Assembly: GCF_002056295.1 (NCBI RefSeq)
Contig: NZ_CP020100.1
Coordinates: 891,501-955,500 of the forward strand
Source: Halopseudomonas phragmitis
GTDB lineage: Bacteria > Pseudomonadota > Gammaproteobacteria > Pseudomonadales > Pseudomonadaceae
Length of the DNA: 64,000 nt
Reading direction: 5' to 3'
Shown here: positions 16,341-25,475 of the stretch, piece by piece
How positions within the stretch are numbered: the stretch's first letter is position 1
Layout of the letters: every line of letters begins with the position of its first letter
Made by a program: the position numbers and the translations under genes
Notes under the pieces: model-generated
Seen by the model: only the letters and a program-made list of their open reading frames with translations
Databases searched by the model: none
Told to the model about the DNA's origin: nothing

Positions 16341-19085
16341 TCAGTGCGCCTGATCCCAGTTATCACCCACACCCACTTCGACCACCAGCGGCACATCCAG
16401 TTCGGCGGCGGCGCCCATGTGCCGGCGCAGGCCTTCGCTGAGCGCCTCGACCTGATCTTCGCGGACCTCCAGCACCAGTTCGTCGTGTACCTGCATGATC
16501 ATTCGCGCATCCAGCTGGCTTTCGCTCAGCCAGGCGTCGACCGCAATCATCGCCCGCTTGATGATATCGGCGGCGGTGCCCTGCATCGGCGCGTTGATCG
16601 CAGTGCGTTCAGCGCCCTTGCGCATCGCCTGATTTTTCGAGTGAATCTCCGGCAAGTACAGCCGGCGGCCGAACAGGGTTTCCACAAAACCCTGCTCACT
16701 GGCCTGGGCACGGGTGCTTTCCATGTACTTAAGCACCCCGGGGTAGCGCGCAAAGTAGCGGTCGATGTAGTCCTGGGCCTGTTTGCGCTCAACGTCGATC
16801 TGCTTGGCCAGGCCGAAGGCGCTCATGCCGTAGATCAGGCCGAAGTTGATCGCCTTGGCCTTGCGCCGCTGCTCACTGCTGACCTCGTCCAGGGCCACGC
16901 CAAACACTTCGGCTGCGGTAGCCTTGTGTACGTCGCGGTCATGCCGGAAGGCGTCCAGCAGGCCGGCGTCCTGGGCCAGATGGGCCATGATCCGCAATTC
17001 GATCTGCGAGTAGTCGGCCGCGACCAGCTTGTAGCCGGGCGGGGCAATGAAGGCCTGGCGGATACGCCGGCCCTCGGCGGTACGGATCGGAATGTTCTGC
17101 AGGTTCGGATCACTGGATGACAGCCGCCCGGTAGCCGCCACCGCCTGATGGTAGCTGGTATGAATGCGCCCGGTACGTGGGTTGATCTGTTCCGGCAGGC
17201 GGTCGGTGTAGGTGCTTTTGAGCTTGCTGACGCTGCGGTACTGCATGATCACCTGCGGCAGCTCGTAACCCTGCTCGGCCAGTTCGGCCAGGACCGCCTC
17301 GGCGGTCGAAGGCTGGCCCTTGGCGGTCTTGCTCAGCACCGGCAGTCCCTGCTTTTCATAGAGAATGTCGCCAAGCTGCTTTGGCGAGCCCAGATTGAAC
17401 TCCTGGCCAGCCAGACGGAAGGCTTCGCGCTCCAGCTCGATCATCTTCTCGCCCAGTTCGCGGCTCTGGATCCCGAGCAGCTTGGCGTCGACCAGTGCCC
17501 CGGTGTTCTCGATCCGCGCCAGCACTGGCACCAGCGGCATTTCGATCTCGCGCAGCACCCGCGCCAGCGCCGGAATGGCCTCGAGTTTCTGCCACAGGGT
17601 CTGATGCAGACGCAGAGTGATGTCAGCGTCCTCACTGGCATAGGGACCGGCCTGCTCCAGAGCAATCTGGTCGAAGGTCAGTTGCTTGCTGCCCTTGCCG
17701 GCAATGTCCTCGAAGCGGATGGTGCTATGGCCGAGGTATTTCAGCGCCAGACTGTCCATGTCGTGACGGGTGGCGGTGGAGTCCAGCACATAGGACTCGA
17801 GCATGGTATCGAAGGCCACGCCCTGGACATCAATGCCGTAGCGGCGCAGCACGTTGATGTCGTACTTGGCGTGCTGGCCGACCTTGGCCTTGGCCGGATC
17901 TTCCAGCAGCGGCTTGAGCGCGGCCAGCACCGCAGCGCGGTCGAGCTGATCGGGCACGCCCATGTAACTGTGCGCCAATGGAATGTAGGCGGCCTCGTGC
18001 GGCTGGACCGCCAGCGACACGCCGACCAGTTCGGCCTGCTGGGCATGGATACTGGTGGTTTCGGTATCGAAGGCGAACAGTTCGGCGGCCTTGAGCTTGT
18101 CCAGCCAGCGCTGCAGATCCGCTTGGCTGGTGATGGTTTCATAGCGCGCCTCAACACTCTCACCGGGCTCAATGCTGTTGCCGGTTTCTTCGCCAGCGGC
18201 TTTGGCCTCGCGCAGCAGGTCGTCCAGCCAACTCTTGAACTCGAGCTGGCGGTACAACTCAATCAGCGTGTCACGATCAGGTTCGCCAGGCATCAGCGCA
18301 TCGACGGCGATATCCAGCTCGACATCGACCTTGATGGTCGCCAGCTGATAGGACAGATACGCCATGTCCTTGTGCTCTTCAAGCTTCTCCGGCAGCTTCT
18401 TGGCGCCGCGGATCGGCAGCTCGGGCACCTTGTCGAGGTTGGCGTAGATCAGGTCCAGACCACCACCGATGCCGGTCAGCAACCCCAATGCGGTCTTCTC
18501 GCCAACTCCCGGCACGCCTGGAATGTTGTCGACCTTGTCGCCCATCAGCGCCAGGTAGTCGATGATTAGCTCGGGGCCAATGCCGAACTTTTCCTTCACA
18601 CCGTCGATATCCAGCACTGTACCGGTCATGGTGTTGACCAGGGTGATATGTGCATCGACCAGTTGCGCCATGTCCTTGTCACCAGTGGAAATCACCACCT
18701 CACGGCCGGCGGCTGCACTCTGCCGGGCCAGGGTGCCAATCACGTCGTCGGCCTCGACCCCGTCGATGCACAGCAGCGGCAGCCCCAGCGCACTGACACT
18801 GGCATGCAGCGGCTCGACCTGGCTGCGCAGCTCATCGGGCATGGGTGGGCGATGCGACTTGTAATGCTCGAACAGCTCATCTCGAAAGGTCGGGCCCTTG
18901 GCGTCGAACACTACCGCGAAAGGACTGTTCGGGTACTGCTTGCGCAGGCTTTTGAGCATGTTCAGCACGCCCTTGACCGCGCCGGTCGGCTGACCGGTCG
19001 AGGTGGTCAACGGTGGCAGGGCATGGAAGGCGCGGTACAAATAGGACGAACCATCGACCAGGATCAGGGGGGCATTGTCAGTCAT
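16341..19085 (-). CDS. polA: DNA polymerase I
   Basis: Full-length Pol I, 914 residues, for Okazaki-fragment processing and gap repair. The 5'-3' exonuclease/flap domain (about residues 1-290) includes [15 protein letters not shown] and [18 protein letters not shown]. The 3'-5' proofreading domain (about 310-510) has the active FDTETTS motif, so proofreading is retained. The polymerase domain (about 520-914) has motif [13 protein letters not shown], motif [17 protein letters not shown] and motif [10 protein letters not shown]. It is convergent with engB across ErsA and divergent from the DUF2782 gene. Confidence 0.97.
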   Translation of the reverse strand: MTDNAPLILVDGSSYLYRAFHALPPLTTSTGQPTGAVKGVLNMLKSLRKQYPNSPFAVVFDAKGPTFRDELFEHYKSHRPPMPDELRSQVEPLHASVSALGLPLLCIDGVEADDVIGTLARQSAAAGREVVISTGDKDMAQLVDAHITLVNTMTGTVLDIDGVKEKFGIGPELIIDYLALMGDKVDNIPGVPGVGEKTALGLLTGIGGGLDLIYANLDKVPELPIRGAKKLPEKLEEHKDMAYLSYQLATIKVDVELDIAVDALMPGEPDRDTLIELYRQLEFKSWLDDLLREAKAAGEETGNSIEPGESVEARYETITSQADLQRWLDKLKAAELFAFDTETTSIHAQQAELVGVSLAVQPHEAAYIPLAHSYMGVPDQLDRAAVLAALKPLLEDPAKAKVGQHAKYDINVLRRYGIDVQGVAFDTMLESYVLDSTATRHDMDSLALKYLGHSTIRFEDIAGKGSKQLTFDQIALEQAGPYASEDADITLRLHQTLWQKLEAIPALARVLREIEMPLVPVLARIENTGALVDAKLLGIQSRELGEKMIELEREAFRLAGQEFNLGSPKQLGDILYEKQGLPVLSKTAKGQPSTAEAVLAELAEQGYELPQVIMQYRSVSKLKSTYTDRLPEQINPRTGRIHTSYHQAVAATGRLSSSDPNLQNIPIRTAEGRRIRQAFIAPPGYKLVAADYSQIELRIMAHLAQDAGLLDAFRHDRDVHKATAAEVFGVALDEVSSEQRRKAKAINFGLIYGMSAFGLAKQIDVERKQAQDYIDRYFARYPGVLKYMESTRAQASEQGFVETLFGRRLYLPEIHSKNQAMRKGAERTAINAPMQGTAADIIKRAMIAVDAWLSESQLDARMIMQVHDELVLEVREDQVEALSEGLRRHMGAAAELDVPLVVEVGVGDNWDQAH

Positions 19086-19158
19086 GCGTCAGGTCAACAT
19101 TTCCATGATGAAAAGGGGCTAGAATGAGGGCAGTCATTCAACGATAGGACAGCTTAAC

Positions 19159-19443
19159 ATGACACGCATGATTGGCCGCGGCCTGGCGATACTGGCTTTG
19201 AGTCTTTCCCTGCCATTGGCCGCCCAGGAAGGCCTGACCGGCGAGCCGGACGTGACCATCCGCCAGGAGGGCGACAAGACCATCGAGGAGTACCGGGTCA
19301 ACGGCTTCCTCTATGCGATCAAGGTAACCCCACAAAACGGCCCACCCTATTTTCTGGTCGCCGTAGATGAAGACGGCAACTTCCAACGGGCCGATCAAGT
19401 CGGCGGCATGCGCATTCCCGGCTGGAAGATTTTCGAGTGGTAA
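19159..19443 (+). CDS. DUF2782 periplasmic protein
   Basis: Small protein of 94 residues with a signal peptide of about 22 residues ending LAAQ. The mature part contains the DUF2782 pattern: EPDVTIRQEGDKTIEEYRVNGFLYAIKV, then GPPYFLV and a C-terminal PGWKIFEW. Function is unknown. It is the homologue of PA5494, between polA and thrB, and ends nine bases before thrB, so the two are probably one transcript. Confidence 0.88.
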   Translation: MTRMIGRGLAILALSLSLPLAAQEGLTGEPDVTIRQEGDKTIEEYRVNGFLYAIKVTPQNGPPYFLVAVDEDGNFQRADQVGGMRIPGWKIFEW

Positions 19444-19452
19444 GGGTCTGAC

Positions 19453-20409
19453 ATGTCGGTGTTTACTCCGGTCAGCCGGGAACAACTGGAAGCCTTTCTT
19501 GACGGCTTTGCCCTGGGTCGGCTGGTCGACTTCAGCGGCATCGCCGGTGGCAGCGAAAACAGCAACTTCTTCGTCGCTACCGAGCAGGGGGAATACGTCC
19601 TGACGCTGGTCGAACGCGGCCCGGTGGCCGACCTGCCGTTCTTTATCGAGCTGCTGGAGCACCTGCATCAGGCCGGCTTGCCGGTGCCCTATGCGATCAC
19701 CGACCGCCAGGGCCTGGCATTGCACCGACTCAATCAGCGCCCGGCGCTGTTGCAGCCACGGCTGGCTGGCAAGCATGTCGAACAGCCCGATCCGGCTCAT
19801 TGCCAGGCCGTTGGCCAAATGCTTGCGCGCCTGCACAACGCCACCGCCAGCAGCAGCCTGGAACGCATCAGTGATCGCGGCCTGGCCTGGATGCTGGAGA
19901 CCGGCCGCCGGTTACACGACCGCATCAGCGATAGCGCGATTCACCACCTGGTCACCGAACTGCTGACCCAGATCGAGCAGTGGCAGGCCCACTACCCGGG
20001 CTTTCCCCGGGCCATCCTGCACGCCGACCTGTTCCGCGACAATGTCCTGTTCGACGGCCATCACCTCAGCGGACTGATCGACTTTTACAACGCCCACAGC
20101 GGCTGGACCCTCTACGATGTTGCCATCACCGTCAACGACTGGTGCCTGAGCGCTGAGCAACAACTGGACCCGACCCGGACCCAGGCGCTGCTGGCCGGCT
20201 ATGCCGGCATTCGTCCGTTTACCCCATTCGAGGCCAAAAGCTGGCCTGCGGTACTGCGCCTGGCAGCACTACGATTCTGGCTCTCGCGCCAACTGGCCGC
20301 CGAGCGGCATGCAGGGCAAAGCGGCGTGCTGGTCAAGGATCCGGGGCATTTTCTACGGGTGCTGGAGCAGCACCGCAATGTGAATATCGGCCTGCCGCTG
20401 GCACTTTAG
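19453..20409 (+). CDS. thrB: Homoserine kinase, APH-fold type
   Basis: Homoserine kinase of 318 residues, which phosphorylates L-homoserine for threonine synthesis. It is of the aminoglycoside-phosphotransferase fold found in pseudomonads, not the GHMP type of E. coli. Features: GGSENSNFFV loop (residues about 32-41), the catalytic loop LHADLFRDNVLFDG, and the metal-binding LIDFYNA. Synteny with PA5495 agrees. It is followed by a near-perfect 50-base inverted repeat. Confidence 0.93.
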   Translation: MSVFTPVSREQLEAFLDGFALGRLVDFSGIAGGSENSNFFVATEQGEYVLTLVERGPVADLPFFIELLEHLHQAGLPVPYAITDRQGLALHRLNQRPALLQPRLAGKHVEQPDPAHCQAVGQMLARLHNATASSSLERISDRGLAWMLETGRRLHDRISDSAIHHLVTELLTQIEQWQAHYPGFPRAILHADLFRDNVLFDGHHLSGLIDFYNAHSGWTLYDVAITVNDWCLSAEQQLDPTRTQALLAGYAGIRPFTPFEAKSWPAVLRLAALRFWLSRQLAAERHAGQSGVLVKDPGHFLRVLEQHRNVNIGLPLAL

Positions 20410-20412
20410 CCT

Positions 20413-20462
20413 GGCATATGGGTCAGAACATCTGGCGTGAACTCACGCCTTGACCATATGCC
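20413..20462. repeat. 50-base near-perfect inverted repeat after thrB
   Basis: Outer arms GGCATATGGGTCA and TGACCATATGCC (one bulged G) enclose an inner palindrome GGCGTGA-AC-TCACGCC. The whole can form a long hairpin or cruciform three bases after the thrB stop and just before the L,D-transpeptidase start. No U-tract follows, so it is not a classic terminator; it could be a REP-type unit, a Rho-linked stem or an operator. Confidence 0.65.
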
Positions 20463-20473
20463 CAGGGAGGGCG

Positions 20474-21007
20474 ATGTCCGTGTCTCGACGCATTCTGCTT
20501 GTACTTCTGGCCATAGCCATGGCGCTGCCACTGGCCTACCTTGGCGAAACCCGGCTGCCGGCGCTGCTGGCCGAAGACCTGCCCCAGGCCGATGCGGTCC
20601 TGGTCAACAAGACCGAGCGCAAGCTCTATCTGCTGCGGAGCGGTCAGATCTACCGTGAATACTCCATAGCGCTGGGCGGCAACCCGGTCGGACACAAGCA
20701 GCAGGAGGGTGACCGGCGCACACCGGAGGGCGACTACGTGCTGGACTGGCGCAATCCCAACAGCGGCTATCACCTGTCGCTGCACGTGTCCTACCCCAAT
20801 GCCGAAGACCACGCCCGCGCCGCGGCCCAGGGCGTATCTCCCGGCGGCATGATCATGCTGCATGGCCAGCGCAACGGGTTCGGCTGGTTTGCCCCCGTAT
20901 TGCAACGCCGCGACTGGACCAATGGTTGTGTGGCGTTGACCAATGTCGCCATGCAGGAAGTCTGGCGGGCAGTGCCGAACGGTACGCCAATTCGAATCCT
21001 GCCGTGA
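20474..21007 (+). CDS. L,D-transpeptidase (YkuD domain), membrane-anchored
   Basis: Probable periplasmic L,D-transpeptidase of 177 residues. One N-terminal hydrophobic segment (about residues 5-24) acts as a signal or anchor. The YkuD domain follows, starting at ADAVLVNKTERKLYLL and ending with the active-site block HGQRN...DWTNGCVALTN; the nucleophile is Cys in NGCVAL. Such enzymes make 3-3 peptidoglycan cross-links or anchor lipoproteins; which of these cannot be said. Start: AGGGAGG lies only 3-4 bases before ATG 20474, and a GTG at 20480 in the same frame has better spacing. Confidence 0.85.
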   Translation: MSVSRRILLVLLAIAMALPLAYLGETRLPALLAEDLPQADAVLVNKTERKLYLLRSGQIYREYSIALGGNPVGHKQQEGDRRTPEGDYVLDWRNPNSGYHLSLHVSYPNAEDHARAAAQGVSPGGMIMLHGQRNGFGWFAPVLQRRDWTNGCVALTNVAMQEVWRAVPNGTPIRILP

Positions 21008-21072
21008 CCAGACACCCGGACAGGCGAGGTCAATTGCACTAAAGTGAAACCTCTCAACCAGGAGGGTTAGTC

Positions 21073-21480
21073 ATGAAAGGTTCCTGTCTATGTGGTGCCA
21101 TCCAGATCAGCGCCAGCGATCAGACCGAGGTCAACGTCTGTCATTGCAACATGTGCCGACGCTGGGGTGGCGGCCCTTTTCTGGCAGTACATTGTGGCTC
21201 GCAGGTCGAGTTCAGCGGCTCGCTGGCACCGGCCCGCTATGCCTCGTCGGACTGGGCTGAACGCGGCTTTTGCCCGGCCTGCGGCACGCACCTGTTCTAT
21301 CACCTGCTACCCGATGGCGAGTATGCGCTGCCAGTCGGACTATTTCAGGACGATGAGCGCTTTCAACTGACCGAACAGATCTTCATCGATCACAAACCTG
21401 ACTACTATGCGCTGGCCAACCAGACCCGCACCCTGACCGGCGCCCAGGTCTTCGCGCTGTTTGGCGCCAGTCAGGACTGA
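21073..21480 (+). CDS. GFA-family zinc protein (Mss4-like fold)
   Basis: Protein of 135 residues of the glutathione-dependent formaldehyde-activating (GFA) family. The zinc-binding cysteines are GSCLCGA at the N-terminus, NVCHCNMCRR near residue 24 and FCPACGTH near residue 75. The family name comes from one enzyme; most members have no proven activity, and later work disputes direct catalysis. It has a strong AGGAGG site and lies 15 bases before the ECF sigma gene, so the two may form one unit. Confidence 0.88.
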   Translation: MKGSCLCGAIQISASDQTEVNVCHCNMCRRWGGGPFLAVHCGSQVEFSGSLAPARYASSDWAERGFCPACGTHLFYHLLPDGEYALPVGLFQDDERFQLTEQIFIDHKPDYYALANQTRTLTGAQVFALFGASQD

Positions 21481-21495
21481 CGCGGACCTGCAGCC

Positions 21496-22731
21496 ATGGG
21501 CGCCACCCAGGAGAGTATCGAACAGCTCTATCGCCAGCATGCGCGCCGGGTGCTGGCGACCCTGATCCGCCTGCTGGGCGATTTCACCCTGGCCGAGGAA
21601 GCCTTGCAGGAGGCCTTTGCCGCAGCGCTCAAGCAGTGGCCAGAGCAGGGCGTGCCGGACAACCCGACGGCCTGGCTGATCACCGCCGGGCGGCGACGGG
21701 GTATAGATCAGATCCGTCACCGGCAACTGACTCGCGAACGGGCCCATCTGCTGCTTGAGCCCGAAGGCGATGAACAGGAGCCGGACCCGCGAAGTATCGC
21801 CGATGACCAACTGCGCCTGCTGTTCACCTGCTGTCATCCCAGCCTGGCCCTGGAAGCCCAGCTGGCCCTGACGCTGCGCGAGATGTGCGGACTGACTACC
21901 GAGCAGGTCGCCAGCGCGCTGCTCAATAAGCCCAGCACCGTGGCCCAGCGCATCGTGCGAGCCAAACGCAAGATCCACGCGGCGCAGATTCCCTATCAGG
22001 TACCAGAAGCTGGCGAACTGGCCGAGCGCCTGCCTGGGGTGCTGCGGGTGATCTATCTGGTATTCAATGAAGGCTATTCAGCCAGCAGTGGTAGCGTACT
22101 GATTGATGTCAGTCTGGCCGATGAAGCGATCCGGTTGGCCGAGGAACTGGCGCAGTTACTGCCGCATGGCGAGGTATTTGGCCTGCTGGCGCTGCTGTTG
22201 TTGCAGGACTCGCGGCGCAATGCGCGCCAGACTGCCGATGGTGAACTTATTACGCTGGAGGAGCAGGACCGTCAGCGTTGGGATCGGTCGCGTATCGAAG
22301 CCGGTCTGCATTGGTTAACCCAGGCACTGGCCTTGACCCCGACCGGCCCCTACACCCTGCAGGCTTCGATTGCTGCCGAGCATGCCCGGGCCAGCCGGGC
22401 CGAGCAGACCGATTGGGCGCGAATCGTTCGCCTGTATCAGACACTGTTGTACCTGCAACCCTCGCCGGTAATCGCCCTCAACCACGCAGTAGCAGTGGCC
22501 ATGTGCGATGGCCCCAAAGCGGGGTTGGTGTTACTTGATGCGCTGACTGCACACAAGAATATCGTCAACTATCACCTGTTCCATGCTGCCCGCGCTGATC
22601 TGCTGCGCCGCAACGGAGACTCGGCAGCAGCATGGCATGCTTATCAGCGTGCGCTGGAGCTGACCAGCCAGGAGCCGGAGCGGCGCTTTCTGGCTCGCCG
22701 TATTGCTGCCCTGAATGGCAAACAGGGCTAA
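21496..22731 (+). CDS. ECF42-type RNA polymerase sigma factor with C-terminal TPR-like extension
   Basis: Extracytoplasmic-function sigma factor of 411 residues, twice the normal ECF length. Region 2 is about residues 9-75 (FTLAEEALQEAFAAAL) and region 4 about 105-160 (LTLREMCGLTTEQVASALL). The rest is a DUF6596/TPR-like helical extension (about 170-411) containing the conserved CDGPKAGLVLLDAL. This architecture defines group ECF42, which has no anti-sigma factor and is encoded next to DGPF/YCII proteins, as here. In Streptomyces the extension is needed for activity. The inducing signal is unknown. The gene follows the GFA gene by 15 bases and has a weak ribosome site, suggesting coupling. 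Confidence 0.9.
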   Translation: MGATQESIEQLYRQHARRVLATLIRLLGDFTLAEEALQEAFAAALKQWPEQGVPDNPTAWLITAGRRRGIDQIRHRQLTRERAHLLLEPEGDEQEPDPRSIADDQLRLLFTCCHPSLALEAQLALTLREMCGLTTEQVASALLNKPSTVAQRIVRAKRKIHAAQIPYQVPEAGELAERLPGVLRVIYLVFNEGYSASSGSVLIDVSLADEAIRLAEELAQLLPHGEVFGLLALLLLQDSRRNARQTADGELITLEEQDRQRWDRSRIEAGLHWLTQALALTPTGPYTLQASIAAEHARASRAEQTDWARIVRLYQTLLYLQPSPVIALNHAVAVAMCDGPKAGLVLLDALTAHKNIVNYHLFHAARADLLRRNGDSAAAWHAYQRALELTSQEPERRFLARRIAALNGKQG

Positions 22732-22785
22732 CCAGAGTCTGCGCCAATCCAGATGCCACTCCGTGCCAAAAAAACTGCCGATCCA

Positions 22786-22812
22786 TGTCGATTGCCCTCC
22801 TGCTGATGCGAC
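22786..22812 (+). promoter_or_regulatory. Putative ECF42-dependent promoter
   Basis: TGTCGA (22786-22791), 17-base spacer, CGAC (22809-22812). It lies in the 115-base gap between the ECF42 gene and its YCII partner genes, with a predicted leader of about 28 bases before ATG 22847. From memory, the ECF42 consensus worked out in Streptomyces is TGTCGA at -35 and CGA/TC at -10, which fits well. No such pair is seen before the sigma gene itself, so the partners and not the sigma gene would be the direct target. Confidence 0.65.
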
Positions 22813-22846
22813 TAAGGAGTAAATCCACCACAAGGAGCGTTACCCG

Positions 22847-23692
22847 ATGAAGTTCATGTTGATGAGAAAGGCCGATTTCCGCACCGAGCAGGGCGAGTTG
22901 CCGTCGCAAGAGATTCTTGGCGCCATGGCCGACTACAACGAACGCATGACCAAGGCCGGGGTGTTCGTCAGCGGTAACGGCCTGCGGCCGACCAACGAGG
23001 GCTGCCGTATCCAGATGCGCGACGGCCAGGTGGAGGTGATATCTGGGCCGTTCACCAGTCCTGGCGAACAGCTGGCCGGCTACAGCATTCTTGAAGTGGA
23101 CTCACTGGAGCAAGCCATCGACTGGGCCCGGCAGTGGCCGGTTGAAGACAATGACGGCAACGTCACTCTGGAGCTGCGCCGCTACTTTGAGCTCTCGGAC
23201 TTCGAGCCTGGTCATGGCCTTGCCAAACACCAGCAACAGGCGCGCCTGCCGACGGGCCTGAATGTCCACTTGAGCTTTCCCGGAACCTGCCGCGAGGCCA
23301 TGCAGTTCTACGCCGAGGTCACCGGTGGCGAACTGGAAGCCCTGCTCAGCTACGCGCAGACACCTGCCGCCGAGCAGGTGCCGGCCAGCCTGCATGACAA
23401 GATCATCCATGCTTCGCTGAACATTCGTGGGCGGCGACTGATGGGTGCCGACATGCCGGCGGACCAGTATGTCGCACCGCTCGGCATACAGGTGCAGCTC
23501 GAATACCAGGACCCGGTGCAGGCCGAAACCGCTTTTACCCGCCTGCTCGAGGGTGGCCAGGTGATCATGCCGTTCGAGCAGACCTTCTGGGCCTACCGGT
23601 TCGGCATGCTCACTGACCGGTTCGGCGTGCACTGGATGATCAACTGTGAAGTGGGCCCCTGCCCGCTGTCCCGCGAAGGAGAGCCAACATGA
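22847..23692 (+). CDS. YCII (DGPF)-VOC/PhnB fusion protein
   Basis: Two-domain protein of 281 residues. Residues about 1-115 form a YCII-related/DGPF domain (ALMRKAD-type start MKFMLMRKADF, then VISGPFTSPGEQLAGY; the motif is SGPF here). Residues about 130-275 form a vicinal-oxygen-chelate domain of the PhnB/3-demethylubiquinone type (LSFPGTCREAMQFYAEVTGG, DRFGVHWMINCE). In most genomes these are separate genes of an ECF42 cluster; their fusion supports a shared role. Catalysis is unproven for either domain. AAGGAG lies ten bases before the ATG, and the stop overlaps the next start (ATGA). Confidence 0.88.
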   Translation: MKFMLMRKADFRTEQGELPSQEILGAMADYNERMTKAGVFVSGNGLRPTNEGCRIQMRDGQVEVISGPFTSPGEQLAGYSILEVDSLEQAIDWARQWPVEDNDGNVTLELRRYFELSDFEPGHGLAKHQQQARLPTGLNVHLSFPGTCREAMQFYAEVTGGELEALLSYAQTPAAEQVPASLHDKIIHASLNIRGRRLMGADMPADQYVAPLGIQVQLEYQDPVQAETAFTRLLEGGQVIMPFEQTFWAYRFGMLTDRFGVHWMINCEVGPCPLSREGEPT

Positions 23693-24048
23693 AATACGTC
23701 GCGCTGGTGTACTACCAGGAGAGCATCATCGAAGCCATGACCGAGCAGCAATGGCACGACCTGAATCAGGAGTGCATCGCCGGAGTCGAGCGACTGAGCG
23801 AGCAGGGCCACTATCTCGCTGGCCAGGCCCTGCAACCTGTAGACACGGCGACCACCGTGCGCCGCCGCGATGACCAGATACTGATATCCGATGGCCCCTT
23901 TGCCGAGACCAAGGAGCAACTGGCGGGGTTCTACCTGCTGGAGGCCCGCGATCTCGACGAGGCCCTGCAACTGGCCAGCCGCATCCCGCCAGCGCGCTTT
24001 GGCAGCATCGAAGTGCGCCCGGTACGCGAACTGCCACCCAAAGACTGA
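23689..24048 (+). CDS. YCII-related DGPF-domain protein
   Basis: Protein of 119 residues with the classic DGPF domain: MKYVALVYYQESI at the N-terminus and LISDGPFAETKEQLAGFYLLEARD in the middle. YCII proteins have a dimeric ferredoxin-like fold and a possible His/Asp active site, but the reaction is unknown. It overlaps the upstream fusion gene by four bases and is followed after 14 bases by the DUF1428 gene, so all three are one operon under the putative ECF42 promoter. Confidence 0.9.
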   Translation: MKYVALVYYQESIIEAMTEQQWHDLNQECIAGVERLSEQGHYLAGQALQPVDTATTVRRRDDQILISDGPFAETKEQLAGFYLLEARDLDEALQLASRIPPARFGSIEVRPVRELPPKD

Positions 24049-24062
24049 AACCGGAGGTTGCC

Positions 24063-24416
24063 ATGAGTTACGTCGATGGTTTTGTATTGGCGGTACCGAC
24101 CGCCAACAAGCAACGCTATATCGAACACGCCCGCGAAGCCGGCGCGGTGTTCAAGGAGTACGGGGCGCTGAAAATGGTCGAATGCTGGGGTGATGACGTA
24201 CCACAGGGCGAGATCACCTCGTTCCCCATGGCAGTCAAGTGTCAGCCAGATGAAACCGTGGTGTTCTCCTGGCTGCTATGGCCGAACCGGGCGGTACGCG
24301 ATGCCGCCATGCCCAAGGTGATGGCCGATCCGCGCCTGCATCCGGACAACAACCCGATGCCATTTGATGGCAAGCGCCTGATCTACGGTGGCTTCGACGT
24401 GGTTGTTGACGAATAG
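24063..24416 (+). CDS. DUF1428 family protein
   Basis: Protein of 117 residues of the DUF1428 family (dimeric alpha-beta barrel fold). Recognised by MSYVDGFVLAVPTANKQRY, WGDDVPQGEITSF and the C-terminal KRLIYGGFDVVVD. No function is established. Proteins of this family are common partners in ECF42/DGPF clusters. GGAGG lies five bases before the ATG. The gene ends 18 bases before the convergent znuA. Confidence 0.88.
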   Translation: MSYVDGFVLAVPTANKQRYIEHAREAGAVFKEYGALKMVECWGDDVPQGEITSFPMAVKCQPDETVVFSWLLWPNRAVRDAAMPKVMADPRLHPDNNPMPFDGKRLIYGGFDVVVDE

Positions 24417-24434
24417 GAGGAGCAGTGCGTCTGC

Positions 24435-25364
24435 TCAGAGACGCTCCAGGCAGGTCGCCAGGTTGTCACCCAGCTCACGCAACAAAACCTCGTAACCCTG
24501 GGCCGTGACGGCGACCTCGCTGCCCAGCGGGTCCAGCTCACCACTGAATACGTTCAATCCTTCACTCAGACTGTCGATCAGCCGCGGTGGGAACTGCGGC
24601 TCGCGAAACACGCAGCTAGGACCGACGCTGCTCAAACGCTGGCGCAACAGATTGACATGCCGGGCCCCCGGCTGGACTTCATGCGACAAGCTGAACACCC
24701 CTTCGGCACGCAGGCCGTAGGCATCCTCGAAATAGCCATAGGCATCGTGAAACACGAAGTAGGGCTTGCCCTGCAAAGGTGTCAAGCGCTGTGCCAGGTC
24801 CTGATCTAGTACCTCCAGACGCTGCTCAAAGGCGGCCAGGTTGGCTTGCAGGCGCGCCTGCTGCCCGGGATACAACCTGACCAGGTCAGCGGCCATCCAG
24901 CGGGCGATGGCCTGGGCATTGGCCGGTGCCAGCCAGATATGAGCATCGACCATGCCTTCATGATGATCGTGATCATGCCCGTGGTGGTCGTGGGCGCGTT
25001 CGGCATGCTGAAAGTTCAGCGCCGGCCCCAACGTACGCAGCGTCAGTGCCGGAGCTTGCTGGATAGCTGCACGAGCACGCGGCTGGTCCTTGAGCAGTCG
25101 CTCAAGAAACAGTTCCAGCTCCGGGCCGACCCAATAGATCCGCTCGGCCTGTTGCAGTGCCCGACGGTCAGAAGGCCGCAGCGCATAGCTATGCGGCGAG
25201 GCGCCGGTCGGCAGCAATACCGCCGGCTGGTCAATTCCATCGAGAACGGCAGCAGCAATCAATTGCAAAGGTTTGATGGTGGTGAGCACCCTGGGGGTGT
25301 CCGCCAACGCAGACAACGACAAACCCATCCCGCACAGCAGGATAAGCAAGAAACGCCACAGCAT
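24435..25364 (-). CDS. znuA: Zinc ABC transporter, periplasmic binding protein
   Basis: Cluster A-I metal-binding protein of 309 residues for high-affinity zinc uptake. A signal peptide of about 21 residues ends ALA. The zinc ligands include His in TGASPHSYALRP, His in DAHIWLAP and His in the HDAYGYFE region. A His-rich loop (HDHHGHDHDHHEG, about residues 127-139) between them is the mark of zinc rather than manganese binding. ATG 25364 has GAGG at a proper distance; ATG 25370 in frame is too close to it. The gene is divergent from zur-znuC-znuB with a Zur box between. Confidence 0.94.
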   Translation of the reverse strand: MLWRFLLILLCGMGLSLSALADTPRVLTTIKPLQLIAAAVLDGIDQPAVLLPTGASPHSYALRPSDRRALQQAERIYWVGPELELFLERLLKDQPRARAAIQQAPALTLRTLGPALNFQHAERAHDHHGHDHDHHEGMVDAHIWLAPANAQAIARWMAADLVRLYPGQQARLQANLAAFEQRLEVLDQDLAQRLTPLQGKPYFVFHDAYGYFEDAYGLRAEGVFSLSHEVQPGARHVNLLRQRLSSVGPSCVFREPQFPPRLIDSLSEGLNVFSGELDPLGSEVAVTAQGYEVLLRELGDNLATCLERL

Positions 25365-25387
25365 GGTCATACCTCGAAGAACTGGAT

Positions 25388-25402
25388 TGTTATATGATAA
25401 CA
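25388..25402. promoter_or_regulatory. Zur box between znuA and zur
   Basis: TGTTATATGATAACA, a 15-base perfect palindrome (arms TGTTAT/ATAACA around ATG). It matches the Zur operator type GTTATANNATAAC of gammaproteobacteria. It lies 23 bases upstream of znuA and 73 bases upstream of zur, so one site could repress both directions when zinc is plentiful. Confidence 0.88.
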
Positions 25403-25475
25403 GCGAATGCTCTCAGGGTCTGCCGGTGCCTGTTACTGCGGTTTGCGCACCCCGACCCTCTCACAGGTGGCCATG

